DNA from: Mycoplasmopsis pulmonis
GTDB taxonomy: Bacteria > Bacillota_I > Bacilli_A > Mycoplasmatales > Metamycoplasmataceae
Direction of reading: 5' to 3'
DNA length: 64,000 bases
NCBI RefSeq assembly: GCF_900660575.1
Contig: NZ_LR215008.1
Location: forward strand, 868,001-932,000
Made by a program: the position numbers and the translations under genes
Part shown: positions 1 to 10,480 of the stretch, in pieces
Position numbering within the stretch: the first letter of the stretch is position 1
Layout of the letters: each line of letters starts with the position of its first letter
The notes under the pieces: generated by a model
The model's database searches: none
What the model was told of the DNA's origin: nothing
The model's input: only the letters and a program-made list of their open reading frames with translations

Positions 1-385
1 AGAACCAGACCAAATAGTCGATTTTAAAGCCATAGCTGGTGATTCTAGTGATAATTTAAAAGGAATAGCTGGCATTGGTGAAAAAGGGGCTAAAAACTTA
101 CTTAATAACTTCAAAAGCTTGGAGAAAATTTTTGATAGTTTAGAATCAACTAATTTAATTTCTAAAGCTCAAAAACAAAAAATCAGAGACGGAAAAGAGC
201 AAGCCCTTTTTCTAAAAAAAATAGTTACTCTAAACAAAGAAGTACCTATGAAATTAGAAAAAGAGCTTTTTGCAATAAAAATCAACATTAATGAAGAAAT
301 ACTTGAAAAACTTGACAAATATGACTCTAGATATGTTTTAAAACAATTTGAAAAAGCTCTAGAAAGCGATGATTATCTATGATAG
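1..385 (+). CDS. 5'-3' exonuclease (PolA-type/FEN), C-terminal part, 5' end outside window
   Basis: C-terminal 127 or so residues of a 5'-3' exonuclease, the stand-alone nuclease that mycoplasmas use for primer removal and repair. The visible part opens with the helix-3-turn-helix DNA-binding motif: GDSSDNLKGIAGIGEKGA is the classic metal-binding Asp pair followed by the GIxGIGxKGA hairpin. Its N-terminal catalytic half lies before base 1. Reading TGA as Trp, the gene ends with Trp and TAG at 383-385 and overlaps the coaE start (379) by 7 bases, so the two are translationally coupled. Family call is firm; whether any polymerase domain is attached cannot be seen, but the C-terminus leaves no room for one. 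Confidence 0.85.
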
Positions 386-897
386 CCATTACCGGAAAAG
401 CAGGTGTAGGAAAGACTACATTTTTAAAAAAAATGGAAAAAAAAGGATACAAAATCTTGTATTCAGACAATTTTTTTAACCAGGATTACGAAAAAGGATA
501 CCAATCTTATCAATTAATCAAGGATAATTTAGGCCAAGATTTTGTAAATGATCAGCGAGTTGATAAAAAAAGATTAAAAAATTGAATAAAAGAAGATCTT
601 TCAAATCTTGATAGGCTTGAAAAGTTGATCTACCCTCTTTTAAAAACTCATTTAGAGCAAAATTTTTATGATTTTGTTGAAATTCCTGTATTAGGCTCAA
701 AAAATGTTGATTTTTATCCCCTTTTTTCAAAAATTTACAATATAGAAATTAGTGAAAGTCAAAGGCTTGAACAACTCAAAAAACGTGGTGTGGATAACTC
801 AGATATTTCATTTTTTGAGTCTATAAATAAGGGTGTTATAGGAAAAAAAGTTGTTAATATCTCATTGGAAAACTTAGAAAAAATTGAAAAATTTTAA
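379..897 (+). CDS. coaE: Dephospho-CoA kinase
   Basis: 172 residues. It would phosphorylate dephospho-CoA with ATP, the last step of CoA synthesis, in the cytosol. The P-loop GKAGVGKTT is at residues 6-14, followed by a short Asp-containing stretch (YSDNFF) where the family carries its substrate Asp, and a C-terminal LID-like segment with SQRLEQLKKRG (the family's R-x(n)-R region). Slightly shorter than the usual 195-205 residues. One internal TGA is read as Trp. It overlaps the exonuclease gene, the common mollicute order polA-exo/coaE. Start chosen at ATG 379 because the P-loop must lie near the N-terminus. Another small P-loop kinase is the only realistic alternative. Confidence 0.8.
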
Positions 898-977
898 AAA
901 TTTATTTTTATTTTTATTTATCTAACTAAAATATCATAAGCTAAATTGAAAACGAGTTAAAGATAGAGGTAAAAACT

Positions 978-1922
978 ATGAATTTTTTTAATTTTAAAGT
1001 TATTCAACAAAAGAAAATAACAGAACAAGATTTTAAGAATTTTAGGCTTTTTTATATGCCTTTTTTAGGGGCTGTGCCTACAGTTTTTTATCAATATTTA
1101 CATGACCTTTCTAATTCAGAGTCTGAAAGTATTATTAATTTTCATAATTTGCCTATTTTTTTATTTGCCAAAGCAGAGGAAATTGAAGAGGCTAAAAAGA
1201 AATTAATTGCAGTTGGGCTACTTAGAGTTTTTAAAAATGTTCAAAATAACATTTATAACTTCGAATTAATTAAACCACTTGAGTGCGAATTGTTTTTCAG
1301 AAACAAATTTTTAAAAAAACTTCTTGCTGAAAAAATTGGAGAGTTTAATTTGGAATATCTTTATGAAAAAAATAAAGATAAAATTTCAAAATCAAAAAAT
1401 TCAAATTATGTTGAAATTTCATATAGCTATTTTGAAATTTTTGATAATAACAAAAAAATCAACAATACCACTAGAGAAATAACTGAAAACACCTTAGAAT
1501 TCAACCTAAATGAAGATATTTCCTTAGATGAGGCTTTAGTTAAGTTGCAACCTTTTCATTTTTATTTTTATTTAACTAGAAAACAAGCTGAGCAAAGCAT
1601 TATTGAGCTAGTGCATTTTATGAGATCTAAAAGTCTAAAAGATGAAATTATTAATTTAATTTTTAACTATACTTGAAATACTAAATTAGAAATTCAACCA
1701 GCTCTATGCAAAAAAATTGCGTCTAATTTAGTTTTAGAAAAACGTCTAGAATACAAAGTAGCAAAAAATCACTTTGATTCAATTATGAGCAATTTTAATA
1801 AGCTTAGAAGAAATAATAAAAATGCTTTTTCAACTCAAGATTTATTAACTTCAGTACTTAAAAATAACAACACTGAATTAAAAGAAATTTCAATGAGTGA
1901 ACTAACCGAAGATTTTAATTAA
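978..1922 (+). CDS. Replication initiation/restart protein, DnaB-DnaD family
   Basis: 314 residues, no signal peptide or membrane segment. The N-terminal 150 residues (FKNFRLFYMPFLGAVPTVFY) match the winged-helix start of the Firmicute DnaB/DnaD replication proteins, which remodel oriC DNA and help load the replicative helicase. The C-terminal part is charged and helical. It is followed after 9 bases by a DnaI-like gene, the same pairing as dnaB-dnaI in Bacillus, which supports the call. ATG 978 has an upstream AGAGGTAAAAAC as a weak ribosome-binding site. One internal TGA (1674-1676) is Trp. Role is inferred from fold and neighbour; I could not identify individual functional residues. Confidence 0.6.
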
Positions 1923-1931
1923 TATTTTATT

Positions 1932-2786
1932 ATGTCAAATGAGAAAAAATGATCTAAAGAAGATAAAGAAATCTTTAATAAAATAAGCCAAAAACAATGA
2001 TTTCAAAGCTGAAAACAAAAATGACCTAAAAATCTTAGTCAAGCAGACATTATTGAAAAAATAATGGATAATTTGATTTATTTAATAATTGTTGATCGCG
2101 AGCAAGAAATCATATCAAATCGTGATTTTGTAAACTCTCCTGAGAGTCTATTAAAGGGATATCAATCAATAATTAAATTTAACTCACAAAACAATCTTGA
2201 ACTAGGTTGAAAATATGCAAAAAATAAGCAAGGGACAATTTTAAAATTAAAATCAAAAATACTTTCATATTCAAACATTTCATGAGACAAACTAGCTTAT
2301 GAATATATGCAAAGTTCTTACAGTGTTGAAAAAATTAAATACTTTTATTTGTACACTAACAGAAGTATAAATTTTATTCAATGTGAAAAGTTCACTGATT
2401 TAGATGAAAAAATACCTTCATTAATTGTTGAGTGTTTAATTAAAAGAAATCATAAAAAAATTGCTGTAGTTGACTTACAACAATTTTGACAAATTCTCAA
2501 AGCTAACTTATTAAATACAACAAATAGCAAATCATTAAATGACTACATTAATGAGTTTTGACAAAGGGATTTGACAATAATCAAAGGTTGAGGTCAAGAG
2601 CCATTAAATGCTTGGTTTCAAAATGAATTTTTATTGTACTTTATTACCATGTCTTTTATTAAAAATAAAAGAGTACTTATTATGTCTAATAATTCTCTTG
2701 AAGAAATTTTTTCTAGATACAAAAATAGTGCTAAATCTGAATTAACTAATTTACAAATGTTAATTGATATTTTTAAAATGAAATAA
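1932..2786 (+). CDS. DnaI-like helicase-loader homologue lacking Walker A and Walker B motifs
   Basis: 284 residues, continuous when six or more TGA codons are read as Trp. The order of conserved blocks follows Bacillus DnaI: an N-terminal block with SPESLLKGYQ (DnaI has LLEGYHPKL), a linker with LKSKILSYSN, then the AAA+ region beginning KYFYLYTNRSINFIQ where DnaI has LYLYGxxGVGKT, a later DLTIIKGWGQEP where DnaI has the LDDIGAE Walker B, and VLIMSNNSLEEI where DnaI has the sensor-1 SSN/TSN block. So the scaffold is kept but the P-loop lysine and the Walker B aspartates are gone. It directly follows the DnaB/DnaD-like gene. I infer a non-ATPase helicase-loading or structural partner; the homology itself is my alignment by eye. 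Confidence 0.6.
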
Positions 2787-2791
2787 ATTTT

Positions 2792-4117
2792 TTATTTATC
2801 AATTTCAAATTGAACTAGTTCTTTCAACATAATTGAAACTAAATTAGGATTATAAATATTTACAAATGCAAAAATTACAATTCAATTCATTCAAATTGAC
2901 TCTGAAAGCATTTTATCATTTAAGTTAATGTTGTGAAATTCTTTAAGAGTATTTGCGTTTTTTACAGTTGTATTTATTACATCTGCTATTTCTTGTTCAA
3001 ACTTGAATTTTGGAGCTGCAACTGATTCAACTTTAGCTTTGTGAATTTCTTTTTCAACAACTGTTTTAACAAATTCTTCTTTAGTTTTAATTCGAGCAAA
3101 CTCTTCTACCATTCTTTGTTTAATACTTGGATCTTCTTGCATTCTATCAAAAAGATCTCCATTAACTTTAGTTAATAAATCAATGATTTTTTGGTCAATT
3201 TTATAATCATCACTTTTAACTACAAAGTCCATTAATTTATAACCAAAAATAAAATCTGAATAAATTTTTTGTTCATACTTTGTTAGTCTTTCAATAAATG
3301 AATTTAAATTTTCTAAACTTTGAAATCTTTTTTGAATTTTTTCATCTTTGATAATTTCTTTAGTAGATGTTTCAATGTATATGTTTCTTAACTTTAAAAT
3401 TTTAATTTGAATTTTTTTATCACCATGAACATCATCATTTTTACCATTTCAACCATAGTAAGTTTTTCTTAAAGGAACAGTTAAAATATCATTTACTTTT
3501 TTACCTTTGAAAATTTTAAATTCATCATCATGAACACTTCCTAAACCAACGATAAATCCTTTAATTTCTTTTTTCTCTGAATCAACTTTTCCATTATTTA
3601 AAAATTCAACTTCAATATCAATTATTGATCCTGGAATTTTGATCTTATCAGGAGTTTTATCAAAGTCACGAGCTTTTGAAAATTTTGAAAGTGCAATGGT
3701 ATTTCTTAGAAATCCTGTTTTTGAAACTTTAATATCATCAAAGTATTCAAATTTATATTTTTCAGGAAAGTTTTGTAGAATTTTTAAAGTTTGATTTTCG
3801 ATAAAAAAGAAATCACAAAAGAACTTAAATTCTTTTTCATTTAACTCCAAAGTTGATGTATCCATTTTTATTAAAAACTTGTCTTCGAATTCATATTGAT
3901 CTTTTATATCTTCAACAAGTGGTTTCATTAATAATTTATAAACATTTAGTTTAACTAAATCTGAATTTGGATCTTCAGGTTGACCTAGTCTATCATAGAT
4001 TTCAAAATACATTTGACGATCAAATGAAAAATGAATTCTTCAATGAACATTATCAATTTTTTCTATATTATAAAATTCACTATTTTTTATCTTGTTGTAT
4101 TGGTAATTATTTTCCAT
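2792..4117 (-). CDS. Divergent trigger-factor-like protein
   Basis: 441 residues, no signal peptide. Trigger factor is the ribosome-bound chaperone with an FKBP-type proline isomerase domain. Around residues 190-250 there is a stretch of the form GSIIDIEVEFLNNGK...EIKGFIVGLGS...FKGKKVNDILTVPL which follows the trigger-factor FKBP layout (gdxvxidfeg...lxiGsg...GxkvGdexxvxv). The C-terminal half is helical and charged, as in the trigger-factor arms (TKEEFVKTVVEKEI). The N-terminal ribosome-binding loop is not recognisable. Length fits the family (430-480). Two TGA codons are Trp. Start ATG 4117 lies 6 bases after manA, so it is the second gene of that operon. A generic FKBP-containing chaperone cannot be excluded. 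Confidence 0.5.
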
Positions 4118-4123
4118 ATTAGC

Positions 4124-5035
4124 CTAATCAATTCTTGCTCAAAGCAAATTGATTTTTTCTCCTTTTATTTTTAAATTTTTTTGCAAATGCGAAACTAAAA
4201 CGCTTTGACCATAATCTAATTTTATACCATTTATTTCAATAGGGTTTTTTTCAATAGATGTAATAACAGAAAATCACTTTAAATCAAACAAAAAATCAAG
4301 TTCATCTTTGGCAAAAATTCTGTATAAACTAAAGTTATTATTAGTAACTAGTTGTTCTAAATTTTCACTTACTAAATGCTTGGTATTTTTTTGATTTTTT
4401 TCAAAATTAGTACTAGCTTCCAAAGCTTCTTCAAGATGTAATTCTCTGGGCTTATTATCAACTAATCTATCATAGTCATAAAACCTATATGTAATGTCAC
4501 TTGATTGTTGAATTTCATAGACAAAAGAATTTTTTTCAATTCCATGAATTGTTCCAGCTTTAACATCGATGACATCATGTTTTTTTACATCAACATATTG
4601 AATTATTTGATCTCATTTTTTTTGATCAACTAGAGATCTTAATTCTTCTTTATTTTTTGCTTTTGTTCCATAAATAACTTGAGCATTTTGATCTAGATCT
4701 AAAAAATACCAAGCTTCATTTTTTCCAAATTTTTGTCCATGTTTTTTCAAAGCCATTTCATCACTTGGATGCACTTGCAAAGAAAGCTTATCTCCTGTAT
4801 TTAAAAATTTAATTAAAATTGGAATTTCATCAAAATCTTTATTATGAAAAAATTTTTTATTATTTTTAAAAAATTCTGAAAGTTTGATATTTTCAATTAA
4901 GCATTCCTTATTTTTTATTGATGAAAAAATCCAAACTTCACCAATTCCTTCTTCGTTTGTTATTGAATATTTTTTTAAAAAATTTCCTGCTCAACTTTTC
5001 TTTTCTAAATAAGGAGTTATTCTTTTTACATACAT
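4124..5035 (-). CDS. manA: Mannose-6-phosphate isomerase, class I
   Basis: 303 residues. Interconverts mannose-6-phosphate and fructose-6-phosphate, feeding mannose into glycolysis. The type I zinc-site signature is clear: LSLQVHPSDEMA near residues 90-100 (Gln and His ligands), then a Glu in the KNEAWYFL block and the later cupin strand with AGTIHGIE supplying the last His ligand. C-terminal YRFYDYDR is also a family block. Length matches the short firmicute form (about 300-315). Start ATG 5035 gives a normal N-terminus (MYVKRITPYLEKKSWAG) preceded by AAATTTATG, with no strong ribosome-binding site. Two or more TGA codons are Trp. It is followed after 6 bases by the trigger-factor-like gene. 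Confidence 0.85.
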
Positions 5036-5527
5036 AAATTTATTTTAATAAAACTATTAAATAGTAGTTCTAAAATCCTAAGATAAAATCAACATTTTAA
5101 TGTGAAAAAATTATAATCATAATTTAAATATTTAAATATAAAAAGTTAGATGAATTCTTTAAAATTCATTTTACATTTTTAAACAATCTATTCAAATTAA
5201 ATATTTAAAATTTTTTGTCAATTACAATTTAAAGAAATAAAAATTTCCAAATAATCTAGTCTAAAATAGACAAAATTTTATCTTGATAAATCATCACAAA
5301 AAATTTAAATATATATTTATTTTTTTATTAATTGATATTCAATATGTCTAGCTTCTTGTGTATAAAAAATATACAAATTTGAATACCTTTTTATTCCTTT
5401 ATAAATAAGCAAAATGCTAGCATTGATTTTTGAAATGTCTCTTAAACTTTTTTTATTTTTTAAGCTTTGTGTAGAGTGTTGATTTAAAAAATCAAGTGCA
5501 CATTTATTAATAAAAATATTAAATAAT
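5036..5527. other. Gene-free AT-rich stretch with a possible decayed coding fragment
   Basis: No complete gene. The first part (5036-5310) should hold the promoter of manA on the minus strand, but I see no clear paired boxes. On the minus strand from about 5520 down to a TAA at 5317-5319, roughly 67 codons stay open with TGA as Trp, which is long for such AT-rich DNA. The encoded text (for example SLRDISKINASILLIYKGIK) has no start codon or ribosome-binding site and stops being open just upstream, so I treat it as a possible gene remnant, not a gene. The 3-base target duplication AAT of the adjacent IS lies at 5525-5527. Confidence 0.4.
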
Positions 5528-6815
5528 TAAACTGGGACAAAAAAATAAAAAACACTTTTTAAAATATACTTTAAATAGGAGTGTTTATGAAACAACTAAA
5601 ACCAGAACAATGAAAGAAATGATTTTCATTATATGAAGAATTTTATGATGGAAAAATTAATATAAAAAAATATATATTTTTAGTAAACAAAAATATTGGT
5701 AAAGATTGAAAAAATACATATGTAAAATCTTGATTTTTCAAAAAATATTCTGCTTTTCAAAAAGATGAACAATCTTTAATTTCACAAACTGGCAAATCTA
5801 CAGCTAACAAAAAAAATAACGGTAGACCACCAAAAAGAAAAGAAGTTAATGAATATACAAGAGAAGAATTAGAAGAGATTGTTAAAATTTATAGAATAAT
5901 TTTTGATGACATTAGTGAAAAAGAAATTCGAAAAAAAATTAAAGAACATAAAGATAAAGAAAAAATATTAACTAAAATTTCATGAAAAGAATTTCTCTTT
6001 TCAAAATCAACATATTATTCTTGAAAAAAACCTAAACTTGCAGAGCCGAAAAAAGATCAAGAAATTGAAGAAATTATTAGAAAATCATTTCATGAAAACA
6101 AAGGTATATTTGGTAGAAAAAGATTAGAAATTTATATTCAAAATAAATATAAAAGGTATATAAACTATCGAAAAATAGGTAGAATTTTGCTTAAATTAAA
6201 TCTTTTTTGCAAAATTAGAAGAGCAAAAAGAAAAAATGAAATTAAAAATCTTAATACTAAATATCAAAATCTAATTCAAAGAGACTACAATGGCAAATTT
6301 AACAACATAGTTGCCACTGATGTAACTTATATTCCAAGCCCCAAAGATGCAATTAACAATCATGTTTATTTATCGATTGCAATTCATCATCAAAGCAAGA
6401 AAATAATTAATTGAAATCTAAGTAAAAGAAATGATGTTAAGTTAGTTTTAGATCATATTTCTAAAATCAAATTTGATAAAGAGTGAATAATTCACTCAGA
6501 TCATGGAAGTCAATATTCATCAAATCAGTATAGTGAAATTATTAAAGAAAACAATGGGATAATTTCAATGAGTAGAATCGCAAATTCACTTGATAATCGA
6601 GAAGCAGAATATTTCTTTTCAAATATCAAAAGTGAGTGCTTAAATGATCTAAAAATTTCAAAATTATCATTCAAAGAATTGCAAGAAATTATTCAAAATT
6701 ATATTGACTGATACAATAATGAAAGATTACAATCAATCTTAGAATGAAAAACACCTCAACAAAGCTGAGATGTTCTAAGTGTTTTTTAAATAGTCACTTT
6801 TTTTGTCCTAGTTTA
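5528..6815 (+). mobile_element. IS3-family insertion sequence, intact copy 1
   Basis: 1,288-bp element. The ends are near-perfect inverted repeats, TAAACTGGGACAAAAAAA at the left and TAAACTAGGACAAAAAAA when the right end is read in reverse (one mismatch). It is flanked by a 3-base direct repeat AAT (5525-5527 and 6816-6818). It carries one uninterrupted transposase gene. The same element, equal in length and identical wherever I compared it, lies in reverse orientation at 30631-31918. A decayed relative lies at about 41385-42036. It sits between manA and pepA and does not visibly break an intact gene. Confidence 0.9.
5587..6789 (+). CDS. IS3-family transposase (single ORF, DDE)
   Basis: 400 residues, catalysing cut-and-paste or copy-out transposition of its IS. 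Helix-turn-helix DNA-binding part at the N-terminus (residues 1-150, including a basic GRPPKRKE segment), then the integrase-like catalytic core with Asp245 (VATDVTY), Asp305 (HSDHGSQYS) and Glu341 (NREAEYFF). The spacing from Asp305 to Glu341 is exactly 35 residues, the DD(35)E hallmark of the IS3 family. Most IS3 members split the gene into two frames joined by frameshifting; here it is one frame once TGA is read as Trp, so no programmed frameshift is needed. Start ATG 5587 follows ATAGGAGTGTTT, a good ribosome-binding site. Confidence 0.92.
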
Positions 6816-6860
6816 AATTGTTACACTTGATTTTAAAATTTAGAATCTAGAAAATGATAT

Positions 6861-8225
<1,365 letters not shown>

Positions 8226-8280
8226 AATAATTAACCTTTCTTTAACTTATAAATATTAATCTAAATTTTCATGCATATAA

Positions 8281-8315
8281 TTGTCTAAATGACAACTTTT
8301 ATTGCAATTATAACA
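8281..8315 (-). promoter_or_regulatory. pepA promoter (extended -10) with palindrome at the start site
   Basis: On the minus strand, TGTTATAAT (8307-8315) is an exact TATAAT with the TGn extension; there is no good -35 box. About 12 bases downstream lies TTGTCATTTAGACAA (8281-8295), a 5-base inverted repeat around the probable +1 to +20 region, where a repressor could block transcription. The promoter is well supported by sequence; operator function is inference. Confidence 0.5.
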
Positions 8316-8464
8316 CATACAAAAAAGCATAAAAGAAAATATACTTTTAAATGAAAAAGCTTATTATTTTTAATAATTTTTTAAATAAAAAATAGTCTTT
8401 GTTTTTAAAAGTAAAAAATTAAAATTTTTAACAAATATTGTATTTCAATAATTGTTTTTATTTT

Positions 8465-9124
8465 TTATAGTCAAGGCATAAAAACAATTAAACCTATTGC
8501 AATGGCAGCAATCAAAATCACAAAAAGTGGAACTCTTTTTTTTAGAGCTATCACCGACAAAACAATAATTGATGGAACAAAAAAACCAGCTGCAATTAAT
8601 CTTCAACCTGTAAAAAAAACACTCTTGGCACCTTCTGTGTCAAAGTGAATATATTTATCAATTGAGGAGTTAAATCTTAGTTGAGGATAAACCAAAGAAA
8701 TAAATAATTGGAAAATTAAAGCAAAGATAATTCCAGCTACTATTGGTTTCATTAAACTAACTATATTTTTCAAGTATTTATTCTTAGAAATTTTTTCAAA
8801 AAACTTAGTTGCATAAAGCATTAAGATAATTGAAGGAAGAGCAAAAACTAAGTAGGTAATAAAGACAAAAAAATAAGCTCATATTGAACCTTTAGCAACT
8901 ATATACCCTGTAAAAAAAGCAAGTTTAGTTGAAACAACTCCAGGAGTGGAATTACTAATTACAAAAACATAGTCAATTAATTCTTGATCAATTTTAAGTG
9001 AAAATGTTTTGCCAACAAATTTTCAAATTACCTCATAAAGAGGCATAAAAACTTGACCTCCACCAAAGACAATTAAACCAGTAACTAAAACAAGCAAACT
9101 TGAGACAAATAAAACTAATAACAT
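8465..9124 (-). CDS. Chromate transporter family protein, second half
   Basis: 219 residues, about six membrane segments. Belongs to the short ChrA-type transporters, where two half-size genes form the carrier. N-terminal block contains FGGGQVFMPLYE, the family's FGGG motif at the start of the first helices, then STPGVVSTKLAFFTG in place of the usual PGP motif. Substrate in mycoplasmas is unknown; chromate is only the family name. Its ATG (9124-9122) overlaps the stop of the preceding half-gene in a TAATG junction, so the two are coupled. Ends with Trp-Leu then TAA when TGA is read as Trp. Confidence 0.82.
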
Positions 9125-9729
9125 TAGTTATTTATCTCCTCATCTTTTTTTCTTTTATCTTTTATTTTTGATTTTATAAGTTCAAAAATAAAAACAAAAA
9201 CAATAACAGCTACCATAATTAAAGATGCTATGTTATATGGAGTTGGAACAAAAAAAGAAAAAGCTAAAGTAAAAGAAAAAAGGCCAAATCAAATTGGAAA
9301 AGAAAGTTCTTTTTGTGACATTTTTAAATATCTTCATCCAAACAAAATTAACAAAGCTAAAATAACTGAAAGAACAGAAATATGAAAAACATAAACATAT
9401 TTTTCAGGCAGACTATTAAGAGCAAAAAATAAACCAAAAGCCATTAAGACATGAGGTAATATTCCAAGCAAAGTAACTATCATTCCTTTAGTTTTTCCTA
9501 TTGTTTTTATTGCAACAAATGAGAGCATCTCTACAACGGAGGGACCTGGAATCATATTGGTTACAATTACGGCATTATCAAAGTCTTCTTGGCTAATTCA
9601 TTTTCTTTGATCAACTGCTATTTTTTTAATAATAGGCATTAGTGCATTTCCTCCACCAAAACCTATAAAAGTAGCTTTTAAAATAAATAATAAAACTGAA
9701 AAAAAACTAGGCTTTTTATCTTTTTGCAT
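9124..9729 (-). CDS. Chromate transporter family protein, first half
   Basis: 201 residues, about six membrane segments. The first of two adjacent short ChrA-type transporter genes. It has FIGFGGGNALMP near residues 22-33 and NMIPGPSVVEM further on, both family signatures, the latter keeping the PGP that the partner lacks. Start ATG 9729 lies close to the divergent gene at 9766, leaving only 36 bases for two promoters. Ends in a charged tail (KSKIKDKRKKDEE) and a TAATG overlap with its partner, so they are made together and probably form one carrier. Confidence 0.82.
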
Positions 9730-9765
9730 AATTTCAATATTATACTAAGATAAGTTATTTTAAAT

Positions 9766-10473
9766 ATGGAGGAAATTATCAAAGTCAGAAGAATTTTTTT
9801 TATTTCTACATCACTTTTAGGTTTATCCCAAGAACATGAACCAAAAACTTTAGAATATAAAAATCCCAACTCATTTTATAAAGTCTCTTTACATCAAGAC
9901 TTTAGCATCACTTCTTTAAAAAAGCTTGGTCTTACTAATTTAACAAAGCTTTTTGGTAAGCACAAAAACAAATCATCACTAGCACAAGAGTTTTTAATTG
10001 AAAGTGATTTAATTTATGAAAAAGTTAATAAAGCTATTGAACAAATTTTTGATTTTAAAAAAAGTAAAAATTTGACTTTTAATAGATTAGATCAAAATTC
10101 ACATTCAAGTGAATTAGAGCTTCTTGATGATCTAATAGATTACATTAATGATCAAAATGAAATTTCAATTAATTTAGCTATTTTAAATGAATTTGAAAAA
10201 GATTTAGATCATCATAATAAATTAGATCAATATGTAGATTTTCTTTCGAGTTTTGATAACAAATTAGCTAAAATAATTAATTGTTTAGAAGATAGCGATG
10301 TTCTATTTTTTCTAGGCTCATATCAATGTAAAAAAACAAAATATAAAAACAAAATGTTTTGACCATTTTTAATTTATCAAAAGTCTATTAAAATTAAAAA
10401 TGAAACAAAAAAACAAATCAAAGATTTAAATTTTATTAAAGAGCGATTAATAAAATTTAATGATCAATTTTAA
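9766..10473 (+). CDS. Degenerate phosphopentomutase (DeoB)-like protein, catalytic residues lost
   Basis: 235 residues, soluble. Both ends can be laid on DeoB. N-terminal VRRIFFISTSLLGLSQE matches the DeoB start xxRVFLVVMDSVGIGEA, and ITSLKKLGLTNLTKL matches xPNLxKLGLxNI. Near the C-terminus, ISINLAILNEFEKDLDHHNK...YVDFLSSFDNKLAKI matches FLNLVDFDxxxGHRxD...YgrALEeyDarL. Yet the metal Asp (MDS to STS), the DHG block (to LGSYQ) and the His before the last strand are missing, and most of the cap domain (about 150 residues of the usual 390) is deleted. So it cannot be a working mutase. The frame is kept open with few stops available by chance. A GGAGG lies just after ATG 9766 (9768-9772), so a non-ATG start about 6 bases further on is possible. 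Confidence 0.55.
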
Positions 10474-10480
10474 GGAAATT

